A stretch of 64,000 nucleotides of DNA, from assembly GCF_900185715.1 (NCBI RefSeq), contig NZ_FYAS01000022.1, positions 61,413 through 125,412 of the forward strand. The letters run 5' to 3'. This DNA is from Allobosea sp. CS1GBMeth4 (lineage in GTDB: Bacteria; Pseudomonadota; Alphaproteobacteria; Rhizobiales; Beijerinckiaceae). Position 1 is the first letter of the stretch. Every line of letters begins with the position of its first letter. Both the position numbers and the translations under genes were made by a program. Positions 37,398 through 44,706 of this stretch are shown here, one piece after another. Below the pieces are notes generated by a model. The model did not search any database. It had not been told where the DNA came from and saw nothing but the letters and a program-made list of their open reading frames with translations.

Positions 37398-37688
37398 CTA
37401 GAACACGTTGGGGTAGACGTAGCGGCTGATCACGCTCTGGATGAAGAAGATCACCAGCAGCAGGATGATCGGCGAGATGTCGATGCCGCCGAGATTGGGC
37501 AGCATGTTCCGGATCGGCCGCAGTGCCGGCTCGGTGATTCGATAGAGGAAGTCCCACACCATCGAGACGAACTGGTTGCGGGTGTTGACGACGTTGAAGG
37601 CGATCAGCCAGCTCAGCACGGCCGAGGCGATCAGCAGCCAGACATAGAGGTTCAGCGCCAGCATCACGACGTCGAGAACGGCACGCAT
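37398..37688 (-). CDS. YggT-family membrane protein
   Basis: A 96-residue protein with two hydrophobic helices (about 5-27 and 70-90) and the conserved [19 protein letters not shown] between them. YggT proteins are implicated in osmotic tolerance and, in relatives, in thylakoid or division-site organisation. Start MRAVLDVVM, with GGAG ten bases upstream. It forms a two-gene unit with the DUF167 gene. Confidence 0.93.
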   Translation of the reverse strand: MRAVLDVVMLALNLYVWLLIASAVLSWLIAFNVVNTRNQFVSMVWDFLYRITEPALRPIRNMLPNLGGIDISPIILLLVIFFIQSVISRYVYPNVF

Positions 37689-37796
37689 CGAGCAGCATCT
37701 CCGAGAAGGCCGGGCGCTCCGACGAGAGCCCCCACAAAACTCCTGTCGCAAGCGATTGACAGAAGCGCGACGCAAGGCCTAGAAGGCCAGCGCCCT

Positions 37797-37872
<76 letters not shown>

Positions 37873-38058
37873 GGCCCAACGCTAGAGCGTTGATCTCCCG
37901 AAAATTCGTCCGATCCGGCCGACGCGGCTTGTCGGCGGCGTGCGCCTTGCGGTCATGCTCGGCGCAGGTCCGCGATCACCTGCATCTGCTGCCGCAATCC
38001 CGGCAGGAGCTGGACCGGCGGACGGGGTGCGCCCGGCGTCCGGGCGCGCCGTGCCGCC

Positions 38059-38514
38059 TCAGCCCTTGAGCTTGGCGTTGCACTGGCTCCAGTAGCCGCC
38101 GCCCTTCTCGATCCACTTCAGCTCGCCATTGGCGTTGTTGGCCTTGTTGGCGTTGTACTGGTCGGCACAGGTCTTGAGGCGCGCGCGGCCTGCGGTCTCG
38201 TTGGAATATTTCGGCGAGACCGCCTTCGGGAAGACGGCTGGCCTGGCCTTGCCGGCGGGCTTGGCCGGCGTGGTCGCGGCCGGCGTCGCCGCCGGGGCGT
38301 CCGTCACCGCCGCCGCGGCGTCGTTCTCCGAGGCGTCGTCGTCGGCGCAGTTGGCCTTGCGGAAATCGTTCCACTTCTGGCCCTTCAGCGTGTTCGCCTT
38401 CTTGGCCTCCTGATATTTGGCGCTGCATTCCTTCATCGTCAGCGCCGATGCCGGCGCAGCCAGGAGCCCAGCGCTCATCAGAGCGAGAGCGGTGGAGAAC
38501 AGAAGCGTCTTCAT
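38059..38514 (-). CDS. Exported PsiF-repeat-like protein
   Basis: A 151-residue periplasmic protein with a signal peptide (cleavage after ASA near residue 24). The mature N-terminal part MKECSAKYQEAKKANTLKG...KANC resembles the PsiF repeat, with two cysteines. An Ala/Thr/Pro-rich linker follows, then a second related block LKTCADQYNANKANN...QC. Function unknown. ATG at 38514 follows GGGAG. Confidence 0.78.
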   Translation of the reverse strand: MKTLLFSTALALMSAGLLAAPASALTMKECSAKYQEAKKANTLKGQKWNDFRKANCADDDASENDAAAAVTDAPAATPAATTPAKPAGKARPAVFPKAVSPKYSNETAGRARLKTCADQYNANKANNANGELKWIEKGGGYWSQCNAKLKG

Positions 38515-38605
38515 GAGCAGTCTCCCTGGGCGATGCGTCGAGCTCGCCGCGGCGAGCTTAACCAACGATCCGATTCTCTGCCATCGCCCTGCGGCAACTT
38601 CTGGG

Positions 38606-38656
38606 CTAGAGCCCGCTCCGGTCCGCTTGCACCGCAAGCGGATCGGAACGGGCTCC
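38606..38656. repeat. CTAGAGCC palindromic element, copy B
   Basis: CTAGAGCCCGCTCC starts the element, TCCGCTTGCACCGCAAGCGGA is the central hairpin, and GAACGGGCTC closes it. It is shorter than the other copies and lies in the divergent gap between the PsiF-like gene and the small lipoprotein. Confidence 0.75.
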
Positions 38657-38702
38657 AAACGAAAAATGGCGGCCGTCACCGCAGCAACACGAAGGACATA
38701 CG

Positions 38703-38903
38703 ATGAAGATCGCCGCCGCCCTCGCAGCACTGGCCCTCGGCCTAGCCGCCTGCACGACGCTGGAGCAGCGCGTCAGCGGCGCCGCGGTCGGCGCCGGGAC
38801 CGGGGCGGTCGTCGCCGGCCCGATCGGAGCCGTGGTCGGCGGCGCCGCCGGCGCGGTCAGCGCTCCCTCGGTGGTGCGCGCAACACGGCGCGCGACGCGT
38901 TAG
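38703..38903 (+). CDS. Small glycine-zipper lipoprotein
   Basis: A 66-residue predicted lipoprotein. The lipobox LAAC is near residue 17, followed by TTLEQRVSGAAVGAGTGAVV and a Gly/Ala-rich zipper-like hydrophobic stretch GPIGAVVGGAAGAV. Similar small envelope lipoproteins are common in this order; function unknown. The TAG stop codon is the first triplet of the adjacent repeat element (copy C). Confidence 0.72.
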   Translation: MKIAAALAALALGLAACTTLEQRVSGAAVGAGTGAVVAGPIGAVVGGAAGAVSAPSVVRATRRATR

Positions 38904-39013
38904 AGCCCGTGCCGACCAGCCTGCACCGCAAGCTGGTCGGTCAAGCGGTCTCCAGACTGAAAATGAGAGGCGGATCCGATCAGATCGATTCAATCTGATC
39001 GGATCCGGTCTAG
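38901..39013. repeat. CTAGAGCC palindromic element, copy C
   Basis: TAGAGCCCGTGCC, the hairpin ACCAGCCTGCACCGCAAGCTGGT, and a second very strong dyad: GGATCCGATCAGAT and ATCTGATCGGATCC (38972-39006), 14-base perfect arms around seven bases. Ends GGTCTAG. Provides the stop codon of the small lipoprotein gene. Confidence 0.8.
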
Positions 39014-39097
39014 CTCCCACCTTTCTCGCCCGGCACGGAACCCTGTCGCCGTTCCCTCGTTTCGACCATGAAGCACCCGAGCCCATGGAGTCGAACG

Positions 39098-39742
39098 ATG
39101 GACAACGACAAGCGCCTGCCGCCGGACGTCCCCGCCGAGGAAGACGGCGCGCGGGAAGGGATCGAGCGCGCGACGGGCGATGTCGCGGGCCGGGCCGCCG
39201 ACCTCGCCAGCCGCACGGCCGAGACCGTCAGGGACGGCTATGGGCGGGCGAAGGAGAAACTCGCCGAGATCGATCCGCGCGACACGCTGCGTGAAGCCGG
39301 CCGCCACGCCCGCGAGACGGGCGAGGCCGCCGTCGAGACGGTCGAGCGCCATCCGCTCGCGGCCTTCGCGGTCGGCGCGCTCAGCGTCGGGCTGATCGCC
39401 TGGGCGTTCGCCCCGCGCCGCGCGAGCTGGCAGCCCGATACGTCAGGCTGGAGCCGCATGCTGCGCGACTATGGCGATCAGGCGCTCCGGGCCGGGCGCG
39501 ACCTGGTCGGTACCGGGCGCGATCAGGTCGACCGCAGCCGGGACTATGTCGCGCGCAGCCAGGATTATCTCGACATGGGGCGCGACTATGCGCGCGAAGG
39601 CGGCCAGATGCTGATGCGCCGCGGCGAACGCGAGCCGCTCGCAGCGGTGATCGGCGTCGGTCTGGCGCTCTACCTGATCGGCTCGCTGCTCCGCACCGGC
39701 GAGCAGGAACAGCAGCCCGCCCGCCGGCGGACCAAGCGCTGA
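39098..39742 (+). CDS. DUF883/YqjD-like membrane-anchored protein
   Basis: A 214-residue protein. The first 85 residues are amphipathic and charged with heptad-like spacing (TAETVRDGYGRAKEKLAEID). A hydrophobic helix AAFAVGALSVGLIAWAF follows near 90-107, a second amphipathic repeat region GRDLVGTGRDQVDRSRDYVA is near 140-175, and a last hydrophobic helix AAVIGVGLALYLIGSLL is near 185-202. This resembles ElaB/YqjD-type ribosome- or membrane-associated proteins, but the duplication is unusual. Start with GGAG eight bases upstream; an ATG at 39068 is also possible. Confidence 0.7.
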   Translation: MDNDKRLPPDVPAEEDGAREGIERATGDVAGRAADLASRTAETVRDGYGRAKEKLAEIDPRDTLREAGRHARETGEAAVETVERHPLAAFAVGALSVGLIAWAFAPRRASWQPDTSGWSRMLRDYGDQALRAGRDLVGTGRDQVDRSRDYVARSQDYLDMGRDYAREGGQMLMRRGEREPLAAVIGVGLALYLIGSLLRTGEQEQQPARRRTKR

Positions 39743-39752
39743 ACTCCTTCGT

Positions 39753-40031
39753 TCAGACCGAGCGACGCGAGGCCTTCTCCGCCTGCCGGGCCGCCTGCTT
39801 CTCGGCCTCGCCGGCGCGCACGACGCTCCTGATCGCGAGCGGCGGCTTGCCGGATCTCTCGGCGATGACGCGATCCTGTTCCTGGATCGCGTCGAGCGCC
39901 GGCTCGTCGCCGTCGATCCCGCCGAGCAGATCGCTGGGCACGCGCCGGTTGGAGCTGCGCGAGCCGTCCTCGTAGAACACGTCGAACAGCACATAGGCCG
40001 CGTCGAGCGGCTTTGACTTCTTGCGGGCCAT
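39753..40031 (-). CDS. Small conserved hypothetical protein
   Basis: A 92-residue soluble protein, MARKKSKPLDAAYVLFDVFYEDG at the N-terminus, with the central VPSDLLGGIDGDEPALDAI and a basic, Ala-rich C-terminal helix ending ASRRSV. I do not recognise a function. It is convergent with the DUF883-like gene, with only ten bases between the stop codons. Confidence 0.7.
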   Translation of the reverse strand: MARKKSKPLDAAYVLFDVFYEDGSRSSNRRVPSDLLGGIDGDEPALDAIQEQDRVIAERSGKPPLAIRSVVRAGEAEKQAARQAEKASRRSV

Positions 40032-40175
40032 GGCTCCGGTCCTGTCGGTTGGCGATCGCCCCGCCACGGCGCTGGCAGCGGGCTGGACGGTCGCGAAGCC
40101 GCCTGCGCGGCGGCGGAAATCGATGGCGCGAGGTAGCCCCGCCGGGGCGTCAAGGCAAGCGCGGCCTCGCCGCAG

Positions 40176-40928
40176 CTATCGCAGATGCAGCGTCTCGGCG
40201 ATCTGCGAATCGAGCACGAGGTCGTCGCCGGCCGCCAACAGCCAGAGCCGGTCGGCCTGGAAGCGCAGGATGGGTCTTTCCCACCAGCGCCGGAGCATGG
40301 CTGCGAGCGCCGTCGCCTCGGCAACGTCGAGATCCTCGGTCAGGTTCCAGATCCCGACGACGTAGAGATCGCTCGTCGCTCGCCCGAGCATGCGCTGGAT
40401 CAGGTGCAGCGCGTTCTGCCCGTCGCGGCGCTCGGGGTAGAGCCGCAGATAGAGGCGGCCGCGATTGACGTTGCCGGAGAACAGTCCGCGCAGCTCGAGC
40501 GTCACCGGCCCGAAGCGCGACAGCGCCTCCCGCGCCGCCGGATCGAGCGCAGGAGGCGCGCCGGTCGAGAGCGAGCCGCAAAGGGTGGCGTGCAGCTTCG
40601 CCTGCCGCCGGGCGACGAGCTCCCAGGCGATCTTCTCCGCGAACGGGGCCCGGCGCAGCTCCCGTTCCAGCTCGCGATAGGCCGGCGCCTCCGGCAGGCC
40701 GGGTGTCGGGATCACCAGCGAGTAGACCGGAGGGTGCCGGCCATTCTCGTAATGCGTGCCCTGCTTGCGCGCGATCGCCTTGGGATGGCCCGGATCGATC
40801 AGCGGCAGATGCGCCAGCCGGTAGCCTTCGTCGAGCGCCATGCCGGCGCCCGCGGCGAAGCTGGTCCGGCTCCTGAGATAGGCGAGGTCCTCGTCCCCGA
40901 TCAACTCGGCTTGCCCGGCAATCGTCAC
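40176..40928 (-). CDS. Uncharacterised protein at the end of the inositol operon
   Basis: About 250 residues. The GTG at 40928 overlaps the iolB stop as GTGA; an earlier GTG at 40943 would add five residues. Visible blocks are PLIDPGHPKAIARKQGTHYEN near residue 45, ARRQAKLHATLCGSL near 107, and LRLYPERRDGQNALHLIQRMLGR near 165, ending with a WLLAAGDDLVLDSQIAETL segment. One HATL motif recalls 2H phosphoesterases, but no second HxT/S motif is seen. Translational coupling to iolB suggests a role in inositol metabolism or its regulation. Confidence 0.7.
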   Translation of the reverse strand: MTIAGQAELIGDEDLAYLRSRTSFAAGAGMALDEGYRLAHLPLIDPGHPKAIARKQGTHYENGRHPPVYSLVIPTPGLPEAPAYRELERELRRAPFAEKIAWELVARRQAKLHATLCGSLSTGAPPALDPAAREALSRFGPVTLELRGLFSGNVNRGRLYLRLYPERRDGQNALHLIQRMLGRATSDLYVVGIWNLTEDLDVAEATALAAMLRRWWERPILRFQADRLWLLAAGDDLVLDSQIAETLHLR

Positions 40929-41728
40929 GCCTTCAGCATCCACTCATGCGCGGGGTCGTTGTGGAATTTCCAGATCCTCTTCGGCCCGGCCATGACGTTG
41001 AGATAATAGAGCTCGTAGCCATGCGGCGCGCCGACGGGATGGTAGCCTCTCGGCACCAGCACGACGTCGCCATCGGCGAAGGCCATGGTTTCGTCGAGCG
41101 AGCGGTCGTCGGTATAGACCCTCTGGAAGCCGAAGCCCTGCGGCGGGTTGAGACGGTGGTAATAGGTCTCCTCCAGCAGCGATTCCGCCGGCAACCGGTC
41201 CTGATCGTGCTTGTGCGGCGGATAGCTCGACCAGCAGCCCGAGGGCGTGATCACCTCGACGACGAGGAGCCCGTCGGCAGGTTCGGTCTCGGGCAGGATG
41301 TTGCGGACATGACGGGTGTTGCTCCCCTCCCCGCGCGTCAGGCAGGCGACATCGCTCGGCGCGATCACACGAGCGGGCCGGGCCGCCGGCTTGCCCGGCG
41401 CCGAGCAGATCGCGAGCTCGCACGGGCCCTGCGCCGTGACGCTCCAGCTCGAGCCGGCCGGGACATAGAGCGACCAGGGATCGGGCTCGAAGGGCGAGGT
41501 CCGCCCGCCGATCACGCCGAAATCCCGCCCGCCGGCGCTGGCCGCGACCTTGCCCGAGAGCAGGACGAGGCAATGCTCCCTGTCCCCGGTCTGGCGCGCC
41601 AGGCTCTGCCCGCCGGTCAGCCTGTGCACGGCGAAGCCGACATGCTCCCAGCCGGCCGTCTCCGGCGTGACTTCGTGGATGCGCCCCTCGGCGTCGGGCG
41701 CCTGCCGCTTGACCAATAGTGTCGACAT
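40925..41728 (-). CDS. iolB: 5-deoxy-glucuronate isomerase IolB
   Basis: A 267-residue cupin enzyme converting 5-deoxy-glucuronate to 2-deoxy-5-keto-gluconate in myo-inositol breakdown. The metal site is in SYPPHKHDQDR near residue 170 with the following EETYYHRLNP. The C-terminal FADGDVVLVPRGYHPVGAPHG supplies the last histidines. Start MSTLLVKR, preceded by GGAG. It follows iolE in the leftward operon, with a palindromic element between. Confidence 0.95.
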   Translation of the reverse strand: MSTLLVKRQAPDAEGRIHEVTPETAGWEHVGFAVHRLTGGQSLARQTGDREHCLVLLSGKVAASAGGRDFGVIGGRTSPFEPDPWSLYVPAGSSWSVTAQGPCELAICSAPGKPAARPARVIAPSDVACLTRGEGSNTRHVRNILPETEPADGLLVVEVITPSGCWSSYPPHKHDQDRLPAESLLEETYYHRLNPPQGFGFQRVYTDDRSLDETMAFADGDVVLVPRGYHPVGAPHGYELYYLNVMAGPKRIWKFHNDPAHEWMLKA

Positions 41729-41760
41729 CACTGCTCCAGTCATCTCGCGCGGAACCTCTC

Positions 41761-41804
41761 CGTCGTTCCGGAGCGTTGCGTCGGCGACGCGCTCCGGAAT
41801 GACG
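41761..41804. repeat. Palindromic element, CGTC-TTCCGGAGCG type (copy 4)
   Basis: CGTCGTTCCGGAGCG and CGCTCCGGAATGACG are 15-base arms with one mismatch around a 14-base centre. It lies between iolE and iolB. Confidence 0.72.
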
Positions 41805-41810
41805 GGGAAC

Positions 41811-42722
41811 TCAGGCGAGCCCGGCCTCCTTCAGGCTCTGCTTGAGATGGGCGACGCCCTTCCTGGCATAGGTCAGCGGATGGGCCTTCTCTGGATCCTG
41901 CTCGGCCTCGACCACGACCCAGCCGGAATAGCCCGGCAGTGCCTTGAACACGGCGGGGTAGTCGACCATGCCGTCGCCCGGCACGGTGTAGACGCCGAGC
42001 TCGCTGCCCTTGCCGAGGATGGCGTCGAGGAAGCTCCAGTCCTCGCGGCGCGCCTGCTCCATCACGCTCTTGCGCACGTCCTTGGCGTGGACATGGCTGA
42101 TCCGGCTCCGGTAGCGCGCGGCGAGCTTGGCCGGATCGGCCCCACCCCAGGTGGCATGGCCGGTGTCGAGCAGCAGATGCGCCGCCTCTCCCGTCGCCGC
42201 CATGAAGGCGTCGATATCGGCCTCGCTCTCGACGATCGTGCCCATATGGTGATGGTAGACCAGCCGGACCCCCTCGGCGAGCGTACGCTCCGCCACCTGC
42301 GTGATCCTCCGGCCGAACTCGGCCCAATCGCCGGACGCCAGCACCGGGCGCTGCGACAGAGGCTTGCCGCGGTCGCCATGGATCGCGTTCGAGGTCTCGG
42401 CGAAGACCAGTACGGTCGATCCCATCGCCTTGAGCAGGTCGAGATGCGGGCGCAGGTGCGTCATCTCCTCGTCGGCACCGCGCCTCAGCAGCTCGGCCGA
42501 ATACCAGCCGGAGATGCAGGCCATCCCGAAGGGCTCGAGCGCCTCCTTGAGCGCCTTCGGCTCGCGCGGGAATTTGTGGCCGAGCTCCATGCCGACGAAG
42601 CCGGCTTCCCGCGCCTCCGCCAGGCAGGTCTCGAGCGGCGTCGCGCCGCCGATCTCCTGCAGATCGTCGTTCGACCAGCCGATGGGGTTGGCGCCGATAC
42701 GGATGGGCATGTCGAGGTCCAT
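41811..42722 (-). CDS. iolE: Inosose dehydratase IolE
   Basis: A TIM-barrel enzyme of about 303 residues that dehydrates scyllo-inosose (2-keto-myo-inositol). Family segments: IGANPIGWSNDDL near residue 8, GFVGMELGHKFP near 40, VYHHHMGTIVES near 157, LLLDTGHATWGG near 185, HVHAKDVR near 210, and VVVEAEQDPEKAHPL near 270, giving the metal-binding Glu/Asp/His set. Starts at 42731 (TTG), 42722 or 42710 are all possible; none has a good ribosome site. Confidence 0.94.
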   Translation of the reverse strand: MDLDMPIRIGANPIGWSNDDLQEIGGATPLETCLAEAREAGFVGMELGHKFPREPKALKEALEPFGMACISGWYSAELLRRGADEEMTHLRPHLDLLKAMGSTVLVFAETSNAIHGDRGKPLSQRPVLASGDWAEFGRRITQVAERTLAEGVRLVYHHHMGTIVESEADIDAFMAATGEAAHLLLDTGHATWGGADPAKLAARYRSRISHVHAKDVRKSVMEQARREDWSFLDAILGKGSELGVYTVPGDGMVDYPAVFKALPGYSGWVVVEAEQDPEKAHPLTYARKGVAHLKQSLKEAGLA

Positions 42723-42752
42723 GAGGTTCAAGGTGTCGGTTTAGAGCAGAAC

Positions 42753-42843
42753 CGTCATTGCGAGGAGCGCTAGCGACGAAGCAATCCAGGGGCGGCAGAG
42801 CTCCATGGCCCCCTGGCTTGTTTCGCTGCGCTCGCAATGGCGG
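42753..42843. repeat. CGTCATTGCGAGGAGCG repeat, copy 1
   Basis: CGTCATTGCGAGGAGCG, then GACGAAGCAATCCAGG, and the reverse counterparts CCTGG...CTTG and CGCTGCGCTCGCAATGG. A second copy is at 63775-63864. This repeat type is widespread in Proteobacteria. It separates iolD from iolE. Confidence 0.85.
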
Positions 42844-42853
42844 GATTCATTCG

Positions 42854-44695
42854 TCACATATCGCGCGCGGCGAGCGCGCCGTCATAGCGCCTGCGCGCCG
42901 CCTTGACCTCGTCGCGAACGGAGACCTCCGGCACCGCGACGTCCCACCAGTGCCCGCCGGCATCGGTCGAGACCAGCGGGTCGGTGTCTATGACGATGAC
43001 GCTGGTCCGATCATGGCCACGCGCCTCGGCGAGCGCGGATTCCAGCTCCGCCAGGCTTGCGACCTTCCTGGAGACCGCGCCCATCGAACCGGCATGCGCC
43101 GCGAAGTCGATCTCCGGCAGCACCTCATGGCGGGCATCGCGCAGCAGATTGTTGAAGGAGGCGCCGCCGGTCGCGTTCTGCAGCCGGTTGATGCAGCCGA
43201 AGCCGCGATTGTCGAGCACGACGATGATGAGCTTGACCCCGAGCATCACCGAAGTGGCGATCTCCGAATTCATCATCAGATAGGAGCCGTCGCCGACCAT
43301 GACGATGACCTCGCGTGCCGGGTCGGCGAGCTTGGCCCCGAGCCCGCCGGCGATCTCGTAGCCCATGCAGGAATAGCCGTATTCCATATGGTAGCCGCCG
43401 GGGGCGCCGGCCTGCCAGAGCTTGTGCAATTCGCCCGGCAGGCCGCCGGCGGCGCAGAGCACGACATCGCTCGCCCCGCTCTGGCGCTGCACCGCGCCGA
43501 TCACCTGAGCATCGCTCGGCAGCGCCTGGTTGCCGGCTGCGGTATAGCGCGCGGCGCCGGCGAGCCAGGCGTCGCGCGAGGCCTGCATCTGTGCCGTCCA
43601 GCCGGCCGGCGCCTTCCAGCCGGCGAGCCCGGCTTCCAGTTCGGCGAGGCCGGCCTTGGCGTCGGCCAGCAGAGGCTGCGCGCCGTGCTTGCCGGCATCG
43701 AATCCCTGCGTGTTGAGGCCGATGATCCGGCAGTCCGGCTCGGCGAAGAGCGCACGCGAGCCGGTGGTGAAATCCTGCAGGCGCGTGCCGATCGCGAGCA
43801 CGACATCGGCGCTCTTCGCCGCCTCGTTGGCGGCGCCCGTGCCGGTGACGCCGATCGCGCCGAGATTGAGCGGATGGTCGTGCGGCAGCGCGCTCTTGCC
43901 GGCCTGCGTCTCGGCGCTCGGCACGCCGTGCGCGAGGCAGAAGCGGGCGAGCTCGCCCTCGGCCTCGCTGTAGAGCGCGCCGCCGCCGGTGACGACCAGC
44001 GGCCGCCGCGCGCCTTTCAGCAGCGCCACCGCCTGCGCCAGCTCCCGCTCGTCGGGACGCGTCCGGCGCGGCTGCCAGATCCGCTCGGCGAAGAAGCTCT
44101 CGGGATAGTCGCAGCCTTCCGTCTGCACATCCTGGCACAGCGCCAGCGTCACCGGCCCGCATTCCGACGGGTCGGTCAGGACCTGCATCGCCCGCTCGAA
44201 GGCAGGGACCAGCTGCTCCGGCCGGGTGATGCGGTCGAAATAGCGCGAAACAGGCCTGAAGCAGTCATTGGCCGAGACGGTGCCGTCGCCGAAATCCTCG
44301 ATCTGCTGCAGCACCGGATCGGGCCGGCGGCCGGCGAAGACATCGCCCGGTAACAGCAACAGCGGCAGGCGATTGACGTGCGCGACCGCGGCCGCCGTCA
44401 CCATATTGGTCGCGCCCGGGCCGATCGAGCTCGTCACCGCCATCATCCGGCGCCGGCGCGAGGCCTTGGCGAAGGCGATCGCCGCATGCGCCATCGCCTG
44501 CTCGTTATGGGCCCGCAGCGTCGGCAGGATGTCGCGGGCGCCGTGCAGCGCCTCGCCGAGGCCGGCGACGTTGCCATGGCCGAAGATCGCCCAGACGCCG
44601 GCGAAGAGCGGCAGCGTCCGGCCGCCGACCACCGTCTTCTGCGCCGCCACCGCCGCCACCAGCGCCTGCGCCATGGTCAGCCTGATCGTGCTCAT
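42854..44695 (-). CDS. iolD: 3D-(3,5/4)-trihydroxycyclohexane-1,2-dione hydrolase IolD
   Basis: A 613-residue thiamine-diphosphate enzyme that opens the inositol ring. The N-terminal LAHGARDILPTLRAHNEQAMAHAA-like region contains the catalytic glutamate (HNEQAMAHAA), SSIGPGATNMVT follows, and the C-terminal ThDP motif is VGDGSYLMMNSEIATS near residue 475. GGAGAG precedes the ATG. It is 11 bases after iolC in the leftward operon. Confidence 0.96.
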   Translation of the reverse strand: MSTIRLTMAQALVAAVAAQKTVVGGRTLPLFAGVWAIFGHGNVAGLGEALHGARDILPTLRAHNEQAMAHAAIAFAKASRRRRMMAVTSSIGPGATNMVTAAAVAHVNRLPLLLLPGDVFAGRRPDPVLQQIEDFGDGTVSANDCFRPVSRYFDRITRPEQLVPAFERAMQVLTDPSECGPVTLALCQDVQTEGCDYPESFFAERIWQPRRTRPDERELAQAVALLKGARRPLVVTGGGALYSEAEGELARFCLAHGVPSAETQAGKSALPHDHPLNLGAIGVTGTGAANEAAKSADVVLAIGTRLQDFTTGSRALFAEPDCRIIGLNTQGFDAGKHGAQPLLADAKAGLAELEAGLAGWKAPAGWTAQMQASRDAWLAGAARYTAAGNQALPSDAQVIGAVQRQSGASDVVLCAAGGLPGELHKLWQAGAPGGYHMEYGYSCMGYEIAGGLGAKLADPAREVIVMVGDGSYLMMNSEIATSVMLGVKLIIVVLDNRGFGCINRLQNATGGASFNNLLRDARHEVLPEIDFAAHAGSMGAVSRKVASLAELESALAEARGHDRTSVIVIDTDPLVSTDAGGHWWDVAVPEVSVRDEVKAARRRYDGALAARDM

Positions 44696-44706
44696 AGCGT
44701 CTCTCC

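Noticed and set aside
40176..40943. 2H-phosphoesterase identity for the gene after iolB
   Set aside because: Only one HxT-like motif (HATL) is present; two are required for the active site.
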